Part shown: positions 1 to 6,924 of the stretch, piece by piece
How the letters are laid out: each line of letters starts with the position of its first letter
Position numbering within the stretch: position 1 is the first letter of the stretch
Assembly (NCBI GenBank): GCA_009705075.1
Contig: WLCY01000004.1
Span: 1-10,402, forward strand
Reading direction: 5' to 3'
DNA: 10,402 bases
DNA from: Actinomycetota bacterium
GTDB taxonomy: Bacteria > Actinomycetota > Actinomycetes > Nanopelagicales > Nanopelagicaceae
Notes under the pieces: model-generated
Databases searched by the model: none
What the model was told of the DNA's origin: nothing
The model's input: only the letters and a program-made list of their open reading frames with translations
Program-made: the position numbers and the translations under genes

Positions 1-87
1 ACCCCTTTTATCTTCGGTGAAGTAATCAAGATTGCAATTGCAAGTACCGCACTTCCAGTTCTATGGCGATTCGTTTCAAAGCGATAA
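1..87 (+). CDS. bioY: Probable biotin transporter BioY, C-terminal fragment (5' end outside window)
   Basis: Reading frame 1 is open from the left edge to a TAA at 85-87 and encodes 28 residues. The fragment begins TPFIFGEVIKIAIAS and ends in a short basic tail (WRFVSKR). BioY proteins, the membrane S components of ECF-type biotin uptake systems, end in a similar way: a PF-(I/L)-x-G-(D/E)-x-(I/V)-K motif leading into a last transmembrane helix. The match is by remembered family pattern over a very short piece, so another ECF S component or small membrane protein is possible. The gene lies 20 bp upstream of menF on the same strand, so the two may be cotranscribed, although biotin uptake and menaquinone synthesis are not directly linked. 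Promoter and start are outside the window. Confidence 0.55.
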   Translation, partial: TPFIFGEVIKIAIASTALPVLWRFVSKR

Positions 88-92
88 CGATT

Positions 93-107
93 AGTTAAAA
101 GCTAACT
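93..107. repeat. Short inverted repeat directly before menF start
   Basis: AGTTA at 93-97 and TAACT at 103-107 are perfect inverted arms around the 5-base spacer AAAGC, and the right arm touches the GTG start codon of menF. The arms are only 5 bp and AT-rich, so chance is a fair explanation. If real, it could be a small operator or a weak hairpin affecting menF initiation. No purine-rich ribosome binding site is visible between bioY and menF. Confidence 0.25.
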
Positions 108-1340
108 GTGCCCACAAATATAACCACCGAGATTCTTGGCGAGCACCCAGCCCTTGATTCAATTTCTACAGATTTAGAGATTACAACGACATGGATTCGC
201 GGTGGCGAAGGACTAATTGGTTTTGGTGAATGGAAGAGCACAAGCGTAAAGGGAAATAACCGTTTCGCAGATGCCCGAAAGTGGTGGCATGAACAACTTG
301 CGACACTTAAGATTCAAAATAATGTTCATGGAAGTGGAACCGGACCAATTCTCTTCTCTTCTTTCGCATTTGATCCTTCAGAAGAATCAAAGCTTGTTAT
401 TCCAGAAATAATCATTGGACATAAAGGTGGTAAATCTTGGATAACTTGGATTGGTGAAGCGAATCAACCTTCAATAAGTAAATATCTTAAATCAGAACAG
501 CAAGGTGAGATTAACTTTGAAAGTGGCGCACTTTCCGATACCGAGTGGAAAAGCCGTGTTGCAACTGCCGTTGAAAAGATTAAGAAAGGTGATCTTGAGA
601 AAGTTGTCCTTGCTCGGGATTTAATTGCTCATAGCTCTGAAGTGATTTCTAAGCGAAGCCTGATCTCCTTTCTGACCAAGAATTACCCTTCAACTTGGGT
701 CTTCTTAGTATCGAACTTGATAGGTGCCACACCGGAGTTGTTGGTCCGACTAAATAAGTCCCTTATAACTTCAAGAATTTTGGCCGGAACAATCCGTAAA
801 TCCGGAGATGAAGCGCGAGATTTAGGGCTTGCGGCATCGCTCGCGAAATCTTCAAAAGATTTAGAAGAGCATGAATATGCAGTTCGATCTGTGGCAGATG
901 CCCTAGCGCCATACTGCTCTTCAACAAATGTTCCAGAGTCACCCTTTGTCTTGCATCTAGCAAATGTCATGCACCTAGCCACGGATGTAACTGGAGTGTT
1001 GAATGATTCAGCAGTGCCAGTAGATATCTTTGCCTTGATCGCATCTCTGCATCCGTCTGCTGCGGTATGTGGAACTCCGACAAGTATTGCTAGTGCGCTA
1101 ATTAATGAATTAGAAGAAATGAGTCGTGGCAGATATGCCGGACCTGTTGGGTGGATAGATGCTCGCGGTGATGGTGAAATCGGAATTGCTCTTCGCACGG
1201 GCGAGTTATCTGAAACTGGAAAATCTATTCGGATATTTAGTGGCTGCGGGATTGTTGCTGGATCCAATCCAGAAGATGAACTATCTGAGAGTCAGGCTAA
1301 ATTAAGTCCAATGCGCACTGCGCTAGAAATTCGGGAATAA
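108..1340 (+). CDS. menF: Isochorismate synthase MenF
   Basis: This 410-residue cytoplasmic enzyme of the chorismate-utilising family converts chorismate to isochorismate, the first committed step of menaquinone synthesis. The family signatures are in order: GDLEKVVLAR at 161-170, whose Lys165 aligns with the catalytic base of EntC/MenF; GATPELLV at 206-213, with the glutamate that acts as general acid in the family; LAGTIR at 225-230; KDLEEHE at 250-256; the VMHL histidine near 289; LHPSAAVCGTP at 314-324; and the Mg-binding C-terminal block GCGIVAGSNPEDELSESQAK at 379-398. The N-terminal half (WIRGGEGLIGFGEW near 29-42) resembles actinobacterial isochorismate synthases, which supports the GTG start at 108. 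There is no clear ribosome binding site. EntC, which makes the same product for siderophores, is the alternative, but the men neighbours favour MenF. The 3' end overlaps menD on the other strand by 49 bp. Confidence 0.93.
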   Translation: MPTNITTEILGEHPALDSISTDLEITTTWIRGGEGLIGFGEWKSTSVKGNNRFADARKWWHEQLATLKIQNNVHGSGTGPILFSSFAFDPSEESKLVIPEIIIGHKGGKSWITWIGEANQPSISKYLKSEQQGEINFESGALSDTEWKSRVATAVEKIKKGDLEKVVLARDLIAHSSEVISKRSLISFLTKNYPSTWVFLVSNLIGATPELLVRLNKSLITSRILAGTIRKSGDEARDLGLAASLAKSSKDLEEHEYAVRSVADALAPYCSSTNVPESPFVLHLANVMHLATDVTGVLNDSAVPVDIFALIASLHPSAAVCGTPTSIASALINELEEMSRGRYAGPVGWIDARGDGEIGIALRTGELSETGKSIRIFSGCGIVAGSNPEDELSESQAKLSPMRTALEIRE

Positions 1341-2860
1341 GTCTTAAGTAAATTTTCTGACATCGCAACTCGGCTCGGCACTTCAACAATTACAAACCTT
1401 AAGCCACGCCAGTTTTCTGCAATTGCATAATTCAAATCAGATACCGTCTTCACTTTGCTAACTTCGATGGAAAAACCAGAGATTAATTTTCCAAGGTCTT
1501 GGTTCTGGGGGGTTCCAAAAATTTCTTCAAATCCATTTACTCCTGATTGAGGTAGCGTCGAGAAAATGCCACCGCCATTATTATCAATAATAAATATAGT
1601 TAAATTTGTTTTAGGCGATGATAACAAAGCGGTTAAATCATGGAGAAAGGTTAAATCACCAATTACGGCATATGTGCGCTCGAAGTTATTGGAAATACCA
1701 AAGATCGTGGATAAATTACCATCGATTCCAGCAAGCCCACGATTTGCAAAAACTTCAATTCCAGATCGCGGTCTTGCAAATGCCTCGATATCTCGAATAG
1801 GTCTTGAAGATCCGACAAAGAACGCCGAACCTTCCGGAATCGCAGCGCTGATAGTTGAAAGCGCAATTTGCTCTGACCAACTTTGATCTTTTGAAAGTTC
1901 ATCAGATGTAAGTCTGGAAATCTCTTGCCAATCTGAAATCCAAGATGGATTTAGAGTCATGACCTCTAATTTTGGTAATTCGAAAAAGACTTGCGTTGCA
2001 GTGCGCTTAGTGTCAATCGTGGAGATTCTCGGATCAATCACGTAACTCTTAGCTGCACTTCCAATGTAGTTGTTAATGCTACGTGAGAGCGTCGTCCTCC
2101 CGATGACAATTACATAATCAGGTTTTAAATATCCCCGGATTACTTCATCGCTTAAGAAAGAACTCGGATGCCCTACAGCGGTTTCAAAAGAAAGTGGATC
2201 TTCTGCAACAACTGGTAATCCTGATGCTTCAATGAATTTTGTAATTTCTGGTCGAGAAAAAGTGCCGCTATCGTGGCCAATTACAATTACACCATTTCCG
2301 GTAACACTCAATGTTTTTGGATTTACTGGAACCGGTGCTTGCGGATTTATCCTTAAACCAGAGAGCCAGTCATTACTGTCTTGCGGCAGGAGCGGCTCAT
2401 CAAATTGAATATTTAGATGTATCGGTCCCGCTGCTAATTCGAATTTCGTGCCTGAAACTAAGTCATAACTCTTTATGTTGGGAAACAATCCGACTTGATC
2501 GGTTGTTTGATTTGCTCCGGTCTTTCGAAGCCGTTCGGGACGGTCTGCTGTGATTGCGATCAATTTGTTAGCTGCATGCCAGGCCTCAAGAAGTGCGGGA
2601 TGAAAGTTGGCCGCAGCAGTTCCACTTGTGCAGATAACTGCAACGTATTTATCTGTCGCTTTAGAAATTCCCAGTGCATAAAAGGCTGCTCCGCGTTCAT
2701 CTAACTTTACGTGAAGCTCAATTAACCCCTTTGTTTTAGCTTCATACAACGCGATTGAAAGTGGTGCGTTTCTTGACCCCGGCGAAATAACGAAATCACT
2801 AACTCCAGATTCAATTAATCTGCGAATTGTTTGACGTGCAAGATCAGTCGAGTTGCTCAC
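1292..2860 (-). CDS. menD: SEPHCHC synthase MenD
   Basis: This thiamine-diphosphate enzyme joins 2-oxoglutarate (after decarboxylation) to isochorismate to give 2-succinyl-5-enolpyruvyl-6-hydroxy-3-cyclohexene-1-carboxylate. From the GTG at 2858-2860 it has 522 residues, normal for the family. Visible motifs are ISPGSRNAPLS at 25-35; KLDERGAAF at 52-60 with Glu55, the cofactor-activating glutamate; TSGTA at 79-83; GANQTT at 115-120; ANRGLAGIDG at 372-381; and the ThDP/Mg motif from GDLTFLHD (401-408) to NNGGGIF (427-433). A longer reading from a TTG at 2876-2878 is open, but the GTG has a strong ribosome binding site (AAAGGTGG) four bases upstream and gives an N-terminus like that of mycobacterial MenD. 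The start overlaps the menC 3' end by 17 bp, so translation is probably coupled. It stops with TGA inside the convergent menF. Confidence 0.95.
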   Translation of the reverse strand: MSNSTDLARQTIRRLIESGVSDFVISPGSRNAPLSIALYEAKTKGLIELHVKLDERGAAFYALGISKATDKYVAVICTSGTAAANFHPALLEAWHAANKLIAITADRPERLRKTGANQTTDQVGLFPNIKSYDLVSGTKFELAAGPIHLNIQFDEPLLPQDSNDWLSGLRINPQAPVPVNPKTLSVTGNGVIVIGHDSGTFSRPEITKFIEASGLPVVAEDPLSFETAVGHPSSFLSDEVIRGYLKPDYVIVIGRTTLSRSINNYIGSAAKSYVIDPRISTIDTKRTATQVFFELPKLEVMTLNPSWISDWQEISRLTSDELSKDQSWSEQIALSTISAAIPEGSAFFVGSSRPIRDIEAFARPRSGIEVFANRGLAGIDGNLSTIFGISNNFERTYAVIGDLTFLHDLTALLSSPKTNLTIFIIDNNGGGIFSTLPQSGVNGFEEIFGTPQNQDLGKLISGFSIEVSKVKTVSDLNYAIAENWRGLRFVIVEVPSRVAMSENLLKTYSRISSAVRIGLNLA

Positions 2861-3833
2861 GTTGCCACCTTTCGCCAAAACCAGATTCCCAAATTTTCTC
2901 TATTCTCTGCTGCCACCAAATTCTACGGTCTGATGAAGCCGCATACTTACTTAACAATTTCTCGTCAGGAACAGTTCGATTTACTGTAATGAAGCCATCT
3001 GATATTTCTAAGGCTGGCAAAACCACATCGCTTTCAAGCAAAGATAAGGTCGCAAGCCCACAGTCCAAAGTGAGATCATTCTGCGTAGCTGCTAGTGCAA
3101 GCCCATGTGAAATTCCAATTCCAGTATCTAGTGCACTAGAAATTACAGCTGGTAAGCCAATCCGAGCGATCAAATTATTGGCCCTAGAAATTCCGCCTGA
3201 GGGTGCCCATTTTATAATTGCAATATCTGCAAAATTTTGTGCGTCTGTAAAGTCACTGTCCAGTGCTTGTCGAATTGACTCGTCAATAGCAATCTTCATC
3301 GGGATTTCTGCTTTGAGTTTTCTTAGATCTGAGATTTCCAAGCAAGGTTGTTCGATATATTCAAATACTTTCCCGAAACGAAGATTGTAGTTATAGAGAT
3401 TTAAGAGAGCCGTTTCTAAATCCCAGCCACCATTTACATCGAGTCGGATCATGAAATCCGAGTTAAAATCTAATGCAGCTTCAACCAATTCACTATCTTT
3501 TTCAAAATCATCAACTTTTATCTTTACCGTTCTTGCTCCAGGAAATCTCTCTAAAATTTCATTTACTCGACTAATTTCTACCTTCGGTAACGTCGCATTT
3601 ACGCCAACCTTGTTACGTTTAAGTTCAGGCCAGGGTTTGTAAGCGCCTTCTAGCGCTGCAGATAGCCAGGGCTCTGATTGGACTTCGTTGTACTCAATAA
3701 ATGGAGCGAATTCACTCCAGCCAGCTGGGCCACGGAAAATAGCTGCTTCTCGCACTGTGATTCCGCGGAAGCTAGTCCTTGTAGGAATGGCAACGATAGT
3801 TAGATCGTTAAAGATCTCGCCTAAGTGCCACAT
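2844..3833 (-). CDS. menC: o-Succinylbenzoate synthase MenC
   Basis: This 329-residue enolase-superfamily enzyme dehydrates SHCHC to o-succinylbenzoate. All catalytic positions are present: the KxK pair KIK at 104-106; metal ligands Asp132 (LDVNGGW), Glu161 (EQP) and Asp184 (AIDES); and the second-half lysine Lys208 (IIKWAPSGG). The N-terminus (LTIVAIPTRTSFRGITVREA, then RGPAGWSEFAPFIEY) closely follows the actinobacterial MenC pattern, with about the same number of residues before it as in the mycobacterial protein, which supports the ATG at 3831-3833. It starts 7 bp after the menB stop without a clear ribosome binding site, so it probably depends on readthrough from menB. Its 3' end overlaps the menD start. 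Enolase-superfamily racemases are the only close alternative, and the context rules strongly for MenC. Confidence 0.94.
   Translation of the reverse strand: MWHLGEIFNDLTIVAIPTRTSFRGITVREAAIFRGPAGWSEFAPFIEYNEVQSEPWLSAALEGAYKPWPELKRNKVGVNATLPKVEISRVNEILERFPGARTVKIKVDDFEKDSELVEAALDFNSDFMIRLDVNGGWDLETALLNLYNYNLRFGKVFEYIEQPCLEISDLRKLKAEIPMKIAIDESIRQALDSDFTDAQNFADIAIIKWAPSGGISRANNLIARIGLPAVISSALDTGIGISHGLALAATQNDLTLDCGLATLSLLESDVVLPALEISDGFITVNRTVPDEKLLSKYAASSDRRIWWQQRIEKIWESGFGERWQREQLD
2865..2872 (-). promoter_or_regulatory. Strong ribosome binding site of menD, decides its start
   Basis: On the minus strand AAAGGTGG is followed by CAAC and then the GTG at 2860-2858. This matches AAGGAGG at all but one base, with 4-base spacing. 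It lies within the menC coding region. It favours the GTG over the in-frame TTG at 2878-2876, for which the site would be too far downstream. Confidence 0.75.
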
Positions 3834-3840
3834 GTTTTAA

Positions 3841-4719
3841 TTAAGGACGCTTTGGAAACTTATCGAAATTCGGTTCACGATTCTCTTTAAATGCATCGCG
3901 TCCTTCTTGCCCCTCTTCGGTCATGTAAAAGAGAAGTGTTGCATCACCGGCAAGTTGTTGAACGCCAGCAAGTCCATCATCAGCGGCATTTAAACCAGCC
4001 TTTAATAATCTAAGTGCCATTGGTGAATGTCTAAGCATTTCGCGACACCATGAAACTGTTTCTGCTTCAAGTTCTGCAACAGGAACTACAGTATTTACTA
4101 GCCCCATTTCGAGAGCTTCGGTTGCATCGTATTGCCGGCACAAGAACCAGATCTCGCGAGCCTTCTTCTGTCCGATATGCGCGGCCAATAACCCAGCACC
4201 ATATCCACCATCAAATGAGCCAACCATTGGTCCGGTCTGTCCAAATTTTGCATTATCCGCAGCAATTGTTAAATCGCAGACAACATGCAGAACATGTCCG
4301 CCGCCGACAGCCCAACCGGCAACCATTGCTACAACTGGTTTTGGTAATCGGCGAATTTGAATTTGTAAATCAAGAACGTTTAGTCGTCCAATTCCTTTTT
4401 TAGCGAGTGGATCGTTTCCAAGATAACCATCATCACCACGAACATTTATATCGCCACCAGAACAGAAGGCTTCAGTTCCTGCGCCGGTAAAAATTATTAC
4501 CCCAACTGAATCGTCATCACGTGCCAGTGAAAAAGCTTCCTGTAATTCAAAGAGGGTTTGTGGGCGAAATGCATTGCGGACTTCTGGACGATTTATTGTT
4601 ATCTTCGCAATTCCTTCAGCGGTCTGATAAATGATGTCCGAGAAGGCTTCGCCGCCAAGTCCGGTACTCCATTTTGGAATGGTCCGGCTACCTGGCTCCC
4701 GCTTAAAAGGTTTACTCAC
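3841..4719 (-). CDS. menB: 1,4-Dihydroxy-2-naphthoyl-CoA synthase MenB (bicarbonate-type)
   Basis: This 292-residue crotonase-fold enzyme closes the second naphthoquinol ring, turning OSB-CoA into DHNA-CoA. Oxyanion-hole and active-site motifs are FCSGGD at 85-90, GWAVGGGH at 135-142, [14 protein letters not shown] at 159-172, [11 protein letters not shown] at 189-199 and [11 protein letters not shown] at 264-274. Gln161, Gly163 and Trp191 match the E. coli residues that hold a bicarbonate ion used as catalytic base, whereas the mycobacterial enzyme has Asp in place of that Gly (QTDADVGSFD). The usual Gln after FCSGGD is Ile91 here. The start is GTG at 4717-4719, four bases after an AGGAGG, and the N-terminus has the usual short extension before the domain. 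It is the first gene of a menB-menC-menD operon and diverges from menE. Confidence 0.96.
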   Translation of the reverse strand: MSKPFKREPGSRTIPKWSTGLGGEAFSDIIYQTAEGIAKITINRPEVRNAFRPQTLFELQEAFSLARDDDSVGVIIFTGAGTEAFCSGGDINVRGDDGYLGNDPLAKKGIGRLNVLDLQIQIRRLPKPVVAMVAGWAVGGGHVLHVVCDLTIAADNAKFGQTGPMVGSFDGGYGAGLLAAHIGQKKAREIWFLCRQYDATEALEMGLVNTVVPVAELEAETVSWCREMLRHSPMALRLLKAGLNAADDGLAGVQQLAGDATLLFYMTEEGQEGRDAFKENREPNFDKFPKRP

Positions 4720-4723
4720 ATTT

Positions 4724-4729
4724 CCTCCT
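4724..4729 (-). promoter_or_regulatory. Strong ribosome binding site of menB
   Basis: Perfect AGGAGG on the minus strand, followed by AAAT and the GTG start of menB. It is the best ribosome binding site in the window and fixes the menB start at 4719. Confidence 0.85.
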
Positions 4730-4743
4730 ACAAAATATATGGA

Positions 4744-4750
4744 TAGCCTA
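4744..4750. promoter_or_regulatory. Predicted symmetric -10 element of the divergent menB/menE promoter
   Basis: TAGCCTA sits in the 39-bp gap between menB and menE. Read on plus it gives TAGCCT (4744-4749) and on minus TAGGCT (4750-4745); both fit the actinobacterial -10 consensus TANNNT. Transcription of menE would begin about 4756-4757, at or 2-3 bases before its ATG (4759), so the mRNA would be nearly leaderless, in keeping with the lack of a ribosome binding site there. Transcription of menB would begin near 4738, leaving a leader of about 19 bases that contains the AGGAGG. I see no convincing -35 element on either side. This is prediction from sequence only. Confidence 0.5.
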
Positions 4751-4758
4751 CGGGTGTC

Positions 4759-5769
4759 ATGAAAACTTCGGTAATTGATCTCAGCCAGGAGCGGTCAACC
4801 GCTGAGCTGATGCAAGCCCTTTCTGCGGCCTTTACCCAAGAAGAGCCGTCTCTCGTCATCGTAAGCACGAGTGGTTCCTCTGGAATTACTAAACGAGTTC
4901 AACTTTCAACTAAGGCGATTGCAATTTCCGCGCAATTATCAAATTCTGCAGTGGGGGCTGTCCCGGGCGATATCTGGTCTTTGCTGCTTCCAATAGATCA
5001 TATTGCTGGCTTAAATGTTTTAGCCAGAGCAATACAACTTGGAAGTGAAATTGTTGATGAGAACGCGCGGGCAGATTTCACTGCAATTGTTCCAACTCAA
5101 CTTCATCGAGCGCTAAACGGTGATAGCCATTTACTTAAACACCTTCAGAATTGTAAAGCTGTTCTAGTTGGTGGCGCCGCAATTGGTATGACAATTTTAG
5201 AGAGTGCGCGGCGTCAAGGCATAAATGTCATTACAACTTATGGAATGACCGAAACTTCAGGTGGTTGCGTTTACAACAACATTCCGCTTCCTGGTATTTC
5301 ACTTGCCCTAAGTGAATCTGGATTGATAAAAATTAAGGGTGCGGTAATTGCAATGGGGTACGAAAATCAAGAAGCACTGTGGGCGGAAAAATTTGTTGAT
5401 GGTTGGTTTTTAACAAGCGATCTTGGCGAAATACATGGAGATGAAGTATTTGTTATTGGACGAGCTGATGATGTAATCATTTCAGGTGGAATAAATATTT
5501 CACTTATTGCCATTGAGAACGAGCTAGCGGCAAATTATCCCGAGATAAATTTTCTTGCAACCTCAATCCCCGATTCAGAATGGGGAGATAAATTATGTTT
5601 GATTTCGGATCAGAAGTTAGATTGGATTAAGATTTCCGATATTTTAGAGAATAACCTCGGAAGAGAGTTTGTTCCAAAAAAATTCTTATGCGTTGATGAA
5701 ATTCCGAAATTAGGAATTGGTAAGCCCGACCGTGTCAAAGCTGCAGAGTTATTCCAAAATAAGCAATGA
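4759..5769 (+). CDS. menE: o-Succinylbenzoate-CoA ligase MenE
   Basis: This ANL-superfamily adenylating enzyme activates o-succinylbenzoate with ATP and CoA to OSB-CoA, the substrate of MenB. At 336 residues it is compact, like actinobacterial MenE. Core motifs appear in order: phosphate loop [10 protein letters not shown] at 36-45 (an atypical form of TSGSTGxPK); PIDHIAGL at 78-85; LVGGA at 136-140; [12 protein letters not shown] at 159-170; TSDLGEI at 219-225 with Asp221; [11 protein letters not shown] at 234-244 with Arg235; and the C-terminal catalytic lysine Lys322 in GIGKPDR. The ATG at 4759 lies 9 bases after a predicted -10 element and has no ribosome binding site, so leaderless translation is likely. 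It diverges from menB and leads menE-menA-PLDc_N, with 7 bp to menA. Confidence 0.94.
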   Translation: MKTSVIDLSQERSTAELMQALSAAFTQEEPSLVIVSTSGSSGITKRVQLSTKAIAISAQLSNSAVGAVPGDIWSLLLPIDHIAGLNVLARAIQLGSEIVDENARADFTAIVPTQLHRALNGDSHLLKHLQNCKAVLVGGAAIGMTILESARRQGINVITTYGMTETSGGCVYNNIPLPGISLALSESGLIKIKGAVIAMGYENQEALWAEKFVDGWFLTSDLGEIHGDEVFVIGRADDVIISGGINISLIAIENELAANYPEINFLATSIPDSEWGDKLCLISDQKLDWIKISDILENNLGREFVPKKFLCVDEIPKLGIGKPDRVKAAELFQNKQ

Positions 5770-5776
5770 TTAGACA

Positions 5777-6646
5777 ATGAAGTTTTGGTTTCTTGGTGCA
5801 AGACCGCGGACGCTTCCTGCCGCGATAGCGCCAGTACTAATTGGAACGGCGCTAATTAATATCGATGGAATAAGTATTAATTGGATTAATGCATTGCTAG
5901 CCCTAACTGTTGGTTTGTTATTGCAAATCGCGGTTAATTACTCAAATGATTACTCTGATGGAATTCGCGGAACCGACGAAGTGCGTACCGGTCCTATCCG
6001 TCTTGTTGCCAGCGGTCTGAAAGCTCCATCCCAAGTTAAGAGAGCAGCAATCCTTACCTACGCACTTGCAGCACTAGCGGGCCTACTGCTTTCACTTAGA
6101 ACTTCACCTCTTCTAATAATTGTCGGAGCAATTGCAATAGTTGCAGCCTGGAAATACACGGGAGGCAAGAATCCATATGGATATTCCGGTTTTGGTGAAG
6201 TTTCAGTTTTCATCTTCTTTGGTTTAGTTGCAACTATGGGCTCTTACTTTGCACAATCCCAGAGAATTTCTTGGCAATCGTTCATGCTAGCAATTCCGAT
6301 GGGCGCGCTTTCATGCACAATTCTTGGCTTAAATAATTTACGTGATCGCCCCAAAGATGAATTGGTGGGAAAGAAAACTTTGGCGGTAAGGCTTGGTGAT
6401 GCTAAGGCTCGCGGACTTATTGTTGCGCTCTTAGCGCTTGCGCTAATTACTTCATTTTCTGTCATTTTCATAACGCCGCTAGCGCTCATACTCTTGGCTA
6501 CCCTGCCCTACCAATTCACTTTGATTAAGGGAGTTCGCTCTGGCGCATCAGGTTCAGCGCTAATACCTCTTCTGGGCAGAGCAGGCGAACTTCAACTGCT
6601 CACATCTCTGTTGATAACTCTCGCACTATCTTTGGCAAAGGCTTAA
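5777..6646 (+). CDS. menA: 1,4-Dihydroxy-2-naphthoate polyprenyltransferase MenA
   Basis: This integral membrane UbiA-family prenyltransferase attaches the polyprenyl tail to DHNA, giving demethylmenaquinone. The 289 residues include eight or nine hydrophobic helices and both Asp-rich prenyl-diphosphate motifs: NDYSDGIRGTD at 57-67 and NNLRDRPKDELVGKKTLAVR at 186-205. The N-terminal ARPRTLPAAIAPVLIGTA (8-25) and the RTGPIRLVASG block (70-80) are typical of MenA rather than UbiA or chlorophyll synthase. It begins 7 bp after the menE stop without a clear ribosome binding site, so it is probably translated by coupling. The methyltransferase for the next step (MenG/UbiE) is not in the window. Confidence 0.95.
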   Translation: MKFWFLGARPRTLPAAIAPVLIGTALINIDGISINWINALLALTVGLLLQIAVNYSNDYSDGIRGTDEVRTGPIRLVASGLKAPSQVKRAAILTYALAALAGLLLSLRTSPLLIIVGAIAIVAAWKYTGGKNPYGYSGFGEVSVFIFFGLVATMGSYFAQSQRISWQSFMLAIPMGALSCTILGLNNLRDRPKDELVGKKTLAVRLGDAKARGLIVALLALALITSFSVIFITPLALILLATLPYQFTLIKGVRSGASGSALIPLLGRAGELQLLTSLLITLALSLAKA

Positions 6647-6655
6647 ACTTCGACC

Positions 6656-6910
6656 ATGCGCCTCTGGGTAACTCTTATCGTTCTTGCCTTCACCTTCTAC
6701 TCTTTCTTTGACTGTGCTCGAACTCCTCAAGAAGAGGTTCGGAAATTACCCAAATGGGCTTGGCTCTTATTAATCTTTTTATTTTCTACTCTTGGTTCAA
6801 TTCTCTGGTTTGTAATTGGAAGGCCAAAACGAAATCCAGGAAAGGGTCGAGGCGGTAGAGGCAGAATAATTCCACCCGATGATGATCCAGATTTCTTACG
6901 CAAACTCTAA
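6656..6910 (+). CDS. Small PLDc_N-domain membrane protein
   Basis: This 84-residue protein has two predicted membrane helices (about 2-19 and 34-54) joined by a short polar loop (CARTPQEEVRKLPKWAW). The pattern helix-D-C/x-x-R, then LPKWxW, a second helix with LGSILWFVIGRP, is that of the PLDc_N domain, normally the membrane anchor of phospholipase-D-like cardiolipin synthases. No HKD catalytic motif follows. Instead there is a Gly/Arg-rich stretch (62-70) and an acidic end, PPDDDPDFLRKL. From memory, similar stand-alone proteins with a DDDPxFL tail occur near men and ccs genes in other actinobacteria; their function is unknown to me. The ATG lies 9 bp after menA, suggesting the same transcript. 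Its end is 14 bp from the convergent end of ccsB. Confidence 0.85.
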   Translation: MRLWVTLIVLAFTFYSFFDCARTPQEEVRKLPKWAWLLLIFLFSTLGSILWFVIGRPKRNPGKGRGGRGRIIPPDDDPDFLRKL

Positions 6911-6924
6911 ATCCCGCTCATTAC

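Noticed and set aside
683..1267. 194-codon open frame on the minus strand within menF
   Set aside because: It is antisense to a region of menF with all catalytic motifs, its protein resembles nothing I know, and it has no ribosome binding site. It is a by-product of menF codon use.
2827..3390. 187-codon open frame on the plus strand across the menC/menD junction
   Set aside because: It is antisense to conserved MenC catalytic sequence, is Ser/Ile-rich with no recognisable domain, and overlaps the well-supported menD start. It is a shadow frame.
4050..4403. 117-codon plus-strand frame within menB, rich in Arg, Gln and His
   Set aside because: It lies opposite the MenB active-site region, and the biased composition is what the complement of that gene yields. 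No start signal.
4734..4739. TATATT on the minus strand as the -10 of menB
   Set aside because: It fits TANNNT, but the start site would fall inside the AGGAGG and destroy the ribosome binding site, so TAGGCT at 4750-4745 is preferred.
6911..6924. Possible terminator between the PLDc_N gene and ccsB
   Set aside because: CCCGCT recurs nearby at 6913 and 6931, but as a direct repeat, not an inverted one, so it cannot form a hairpin.
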